DNA of 64,000 nucleotides from Leptodontidium sp. MPI-SDFR-AT-0119 (lineage: Eukaryota > Ascomycota > Leotiomycetes > Helotiales > Leptodontidiaceae): assembly GCA_020726505.1 (NCBI GenBank), contig JAHLEZ010000011.1, positions 1,116,001 through 1,180,000 on the forward strand, read 5' to 3'. How positions within the stretch are numbered: the first letter of the stretch is position 1; each line of letters starts with the position of its first letter. The notes under the pieces were generated by a model. It saw only the letters and a list, made by a program, of their open reading frames with translations. It was not told the DNA's origin and ran no database searches. This document shows, piece by piece, positions 60,639 through 64,000 of the stretch. Both the position numbers and the translations under genes were made by a program.

Positions 60639-61809
60639 TTAGTTCTTGTGGCGACTAGGAAGTTCAAATTCACCTTTCCTATCATCTCCGTTGGTGCCAT
60701 TTTCACGACCTTCATCACGCTCACGCTCATCCTTCACTTCACGATCCCTGGGCTTGTCAGTGGCCATTCGGAACAGGGTAGAAGGACCTCCTGACCTATC
60801 ATCTGGGCTGCGAGAGCGATCGCGGTCACGGCGATCGTAGTCTCGGTCTCGGCGCTCATCCTTGCGGGGAGAGTAGTCGCCGCGGCCACGTCGAGGGGAT
60901 GGAGAACGACCACCACGGCGAGGAGAGGTACGACGTCCAGCTGGAGCACGCTCGCGTTCACGGCCGGTATCGAAGCGCCAGGAGGCAGATGGAGGAGTGC
61001 GGGCCCACTAGAGCTGTTAGTCCAGAACCAAGTAATCAATAGTAAATTGAGCTTACCTCAATCTTCAAGAGATCATCGCGAGCAAGACGCTTGTTGTGCA
61101 TCTCATGGTAGGCATCGTCGGCATCACGACGGCTTTCATACTCAACAAATGCAAACCTGCTTCAAGTGTCAACCATATTAGAAGATACTTCAAGGTAGAC
61201 TTGGGAAAACTAACAGGCGACTCTGGGCGGTACGAGGGGCTGGGATGTCGCAACGGACAAGTCGGCCATAGCTGTAGAACTCTGTGTCAGCTTCAAGTGT
61301 CCATATATGAGGGCAAGGAAGGATGAAAGAGCAAAAGCGCAAGACATGATTGCAAGAAGCCCGATCCGCCGTTATTCGATGTTCGCACGAGGAAATGTAT
61401 GAAGGCAATGGCCGGGGCATTGTGCGACGGCTCGATCGAACGAAGAATAGGGAGGTATGAAGCGCAGGCAGGAGACGGGTGTGACAGCGAAGTCTCGACG
61501 AGGAAGGACGAGGATATATATGGGGGAGGTAGGTAGGTAGGTGGATGTATCATCGCACTCGAAGGTGATCATCGAAATCTCGACGTTGGCTGACATACCG
61601 TTCGAATTCGTAGGCAAGGTCGCGAGCTCGAGTGCCGGGTCCGAAACCCTGTAGCATATCAAATTAGTTTGCGTTCGGTTTCGGTTCCTACTTCGGTTTC
61701 GTTGCGCGCCTGGGTAGTGTTGTTTATTGAGAGGAGAGCAGGTGTTGCCTGTGGAAGGGAGCTTGATCAAACTCACAGTAACGTAGAGAGTAGTGCCGCC
61801 GCGAGACAT
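60639..61809 (-). CDS. SR-family splicing factor (RRM plus RS domain, Srp1-like)
   Basis: Five exons (61809..61777, 61648..61599, 61271..61215, 61156..61057, 61007..60639) encode 202 aa. Residues 4-80 form one RNA-recognition motif: [33 protein letters not shown] (RNP2 LYVTGF) and LFAFVEYESRRDADDAYHEMHNK (RNP1 LFAFVEYE). A basic RS-like region follows, with SPRRGGRSPSPRRGRG, YSPRKDERRDRDYDRRDRDRSRSP and more Arg/Asp/Ser. The C-terminus (FELPSRHKN) is short. SR proteins bind exon sequences and recruit the spliceosome in the nucleus; SRPK and Clk-type kinases phosphorylate the RS part. The single-RRM layout resembles fission yeast Srp1. Intron 2 (327 nt) is far longer than the others (58-98 nt) and has an in-frame stop soon after the donor, as in SR genes that control their own splicing. 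Confidence 0.92.
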
Positions 61810-62677
61810 CTTGAAAGATGGATGACGTTCAAAATGAGATTCGATGTGTTATGGCAGAAGGCAAGATACACGCGCAAAGTGCTTGCAAGGTATCTAGGGT
61901 CTCGGTGTTTGTGTTGAAGAGAGAGTTGCAATGGAGATGCTTGACGCTGGCTGACGAGCTGTTCACAGATTCGCTGCGCCAAGCCAAGCTAGTCTTAGCG
62001 TTCCGCTTCCCCAGATGACGCCAATCACATGACATGGATTGCATCTATTCCATGCCCAATCAAGTACTTGCAGGCGATAGACACAGAGCCTCAAACTCTG
62101 TTCCAGTGAAAGTTTCTACAGAAGAATAATTAGACCACAGTGCCTTGATCTCCTTAGCAAGTGACCAAACCATTATTTTTCTCTCATTTCAAAGAAGATT
62201 TCTAGCTAATACCTTACAGTACATTCCCTCCTGCGTGAACGTTGCCTGCATTTCAGATATCCAGCTTCCACTGCTATCTTGTCCTGAGATTAACCAATTT
62301 AAACCACGTTAGTACTATGCATTGATTGGCAACATGACTGTAATTAATGCAATATATGGAATTACAAGTTAGTGAACTTCCCCTGAGCCATTTGGCTATA
62401 TACTCTTAGCCATTCATGTGTAGCTTCTGAATCTATGATGCCCGGCCTTTTTGGTGACCGTCAAATACAGTGCAATGAAACATCTACTTCTTTCTACGAA
62501 GCCCCATGCGCCCGCTCCCAATGCTGACCCGTGTGTATCCAGTGACCAATCCTTTCTGTCATATACAAAGCATCCTGCTTGGCTATCAAATATTCCAGAC
62601 GGCAGCCCAGACTCGGCTCCTTGCTGGCTACCCGCACGGAGAATCTGGGAAGTAGCTTGGACGTGACAAGACTCCTC
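61810..62677. other. Spacer, no gene seen
   Basis: It contains the SR factor promoter on the left and the 3' region of the mitochondrial carrier on the right. The short overlapping frames are not supported. Confidence 0.6.
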
Positions 62678-63953
62678 CTACAGATCGGCCTCTTCAGGTC
62701 TGAGGGTAAGCAAGAAGTCTCGAGTCATCTCAAAGCTAAGCCAACTGCTGGCCATGCTTGGAGCAACTTTGAGCAGGTTGGGAACAATGCCTTTGTACAT
62801 TCCTTTGATACCTTCCTGCGCTATGATGACTCTAACAGCGTCGAAGATAGACTTGTACTGGTAACCCATTCCCGACATGGTATTGATTTGGAAACGGCGG
62901 CGAAGAACATCACTAGACTTTAGGTCAGCAAGGCCTTTTCGGAACACAAAATATTGAGTTTGTCCCTCATAGGTCTAAGTGGTCGACCCAAGGAACAATT
63001 TAAGGCTTAGACTTACAAGGGATATGTGCACGTCTGCGCAACAGCCCCTGATATAGCCCCAGCAGCAAGCTTTCGTACTGCGTTTGGGTTCTTATCACCC
63101 TCAGGAGTCAGGTATTTCCTGACTATTTCATAAGTCATGAAATTCAACCCAACCTGCGAGATCAGTTAGTGCTTTACATATTCAGAGTGAACGAGACTTA
63201 CATAGGGTGCAACTCCAGCCACAGTCGGTATTATGCCTCTGTAGAGAGCAAGAATGCCGCCTTCCGTTTTGTACATAGTTACTAAGGTCGCCCACATCCC
63301 CGGGAGCCGGTCTCTTTGTGTTTGACTCAGGGCTGCAAATGATGCGGACTGGATAGAGAGACGAGTCCGGACAATATCTAAGGGATACGTGCAGAACACA
63401 GATGTAATGCCTGCCGAGCCACCGCAAACCAAGCGACTGATGGACGAAAGATCGGCACCAGGCGAAGGCTCAAAGAACTGTTACGTATCAGTGACTCTTT
63501 TCTCCATGAAATTGCAGCAACGTTTTTCGGCCATGGATGCCATTGTTCCCCAACGGCTTACCTTCTTGTAGAAATTATAGCTGCCAAACTGCACCGCAGA
63601 GTATGGCACTATCCGAATACAATTCGTACCATTCCCTCTCATGAACCCTCTCCATCCCTCGTCCCTCCACATCTTGGCAAGACCCTTTCCGACAGACAGC
63701 TTATATTCCTCTCGGCCAACGCTTTGTATCTGGAAAAGAATCTTGAGTCGCTCGAGTGGTGATACAACGGTCCGAGAAACCGCGCCTGCTACTCCTCCGG
63801 CACAGAAAGCAGCGAAGACCGGTTGGGCGAGTAGTTCGCGGATCTGAAGTACTTTTGGGCCATATTTGGGCTTAAGGGACTCTTTCCCAGACTCCTTCAC
63901 AGACTCAGTTAGCAATAATTTACAATTGGGCCTTATATACCTACAGCAGCCAT
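62678..63953 (-). CDS. Mitochondrial carrier (SLC25; YPR011C/SLC25A42-like)
   Basis: Five exons (63953..63945, 63903..63562, 63477..63202, 63153..63017, 62912..62678) encode 332 aa. Three carrier repeats are complete, each with its signature: SPLERLKILFQ, YPLDIVRTRLS and YPFDVLRRRF. Typical partner segments are also present, such as EGWRGFMRGNGTNCIRIVPYSAVQFGSYNF, GGILALYRGIIPTVAGVAPYVGLNFMTYE and EGIKGMYKGIVPNLLKVAPSMASSWLSFE. The protein lies in the inner mitochondrial membrane. The set of segments (AAFCAGGVAGAVSRTVVSPLERLKI) fits the fungal YPR011C group, reported to carry adenosine 5'-phosphosulfate and PAPS, and is close to coenzyme A carriers; the substrate is therefore uncertain. Exon 1 would be only MAA (9 nt), followed by a 41-nt intron with a GCTAAC branch site. 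If that is wrong, the start lies beyond the window edge. Confidence 0.88.
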
Positions 63954-64000
63954 TTCTGGTGAAGAATGCGATTTGCACCAGCCACGGCCTGAAGCTCAAC

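Overview
The window looks like nuclear DNA of a filamentous ascomycete (Pezizomycotina; a plant-associated Leotiomycete would fit, but the class is a guess). The evidence is many short spliceosomal introns (mostly 41-130 nt, GTAAGT-like donors, some with visible CTAAC branch sites) and gene families typical of such fungi: a Prm10-type ThrE protein, an Fta4 kinetochore subunit, DHA1 and sugar-porter MFS transporters, fungal indoleamine 2,3-dioxygenase and a GH43 arabinanase. I support 18 protein genes, nearly all reconstructed exon by exon. Junctions were chosen so that reading phase and family motifs both agree. I found no rRNA, convincing tRNA, CRISPR array or transposon.

Layout. 1-5.2 kb: the 5' part of a Prm10/ThrE-like membrane protein (minus, runs off the left edge), a 3.3-kb spacer and a small kinetochore gene (minus). 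5.2-12.5 kb: a large gene-poor stretch that ends in a pyrimidine-rich leader of about 1.3 kb with no ATG, in front of a Q-rich disordered protein. 12.5-17 kb: that gene and a coiled-coil gene of unknown function. 19-27.6 kb: three minus-strand metabolic genes (DHA1 drug-type transporter, inositol-type sugar porter, kynurenine-pathway dioxygenase). 30.8-37.2 kb: three plus-strand genes (mitochondrial Rieske/FAD reductase of the AIFM3 type, secreted endo-arabinanase, PLP ammonia-lyase). 37.2-40.8 kb: a repeat-rich spacer with a polypurine G-quadruplex motif. 40.8-64 kb is gene-dense: MIT-domain protein, fimbrin, hotdog thioesterase, RING protein, sterol O-acyltransferase, DDHD phospholipase, SR splicing factor and a mitochondrial carrier.

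Most genes are housekeeping or general metabolism. I see no secondary-metabolite cluster and no defence or mobile system. Possible functional links are only suggestive: the sterol acyltransferase is followed in tandem by a DDHD lipase, and fimbrin and the thioesterase are divergently transcribed. The strongest unexplained signals are the ATG-free leader, a TAGG/CCTA-type motif that recurs only in non-coding DNA, G-rich quadruplex-capable tracts, and several atypical splice features (a GC-AG intron, an in-frame 45-nt intron, a possible in-frame cassette exon and micro-exons).
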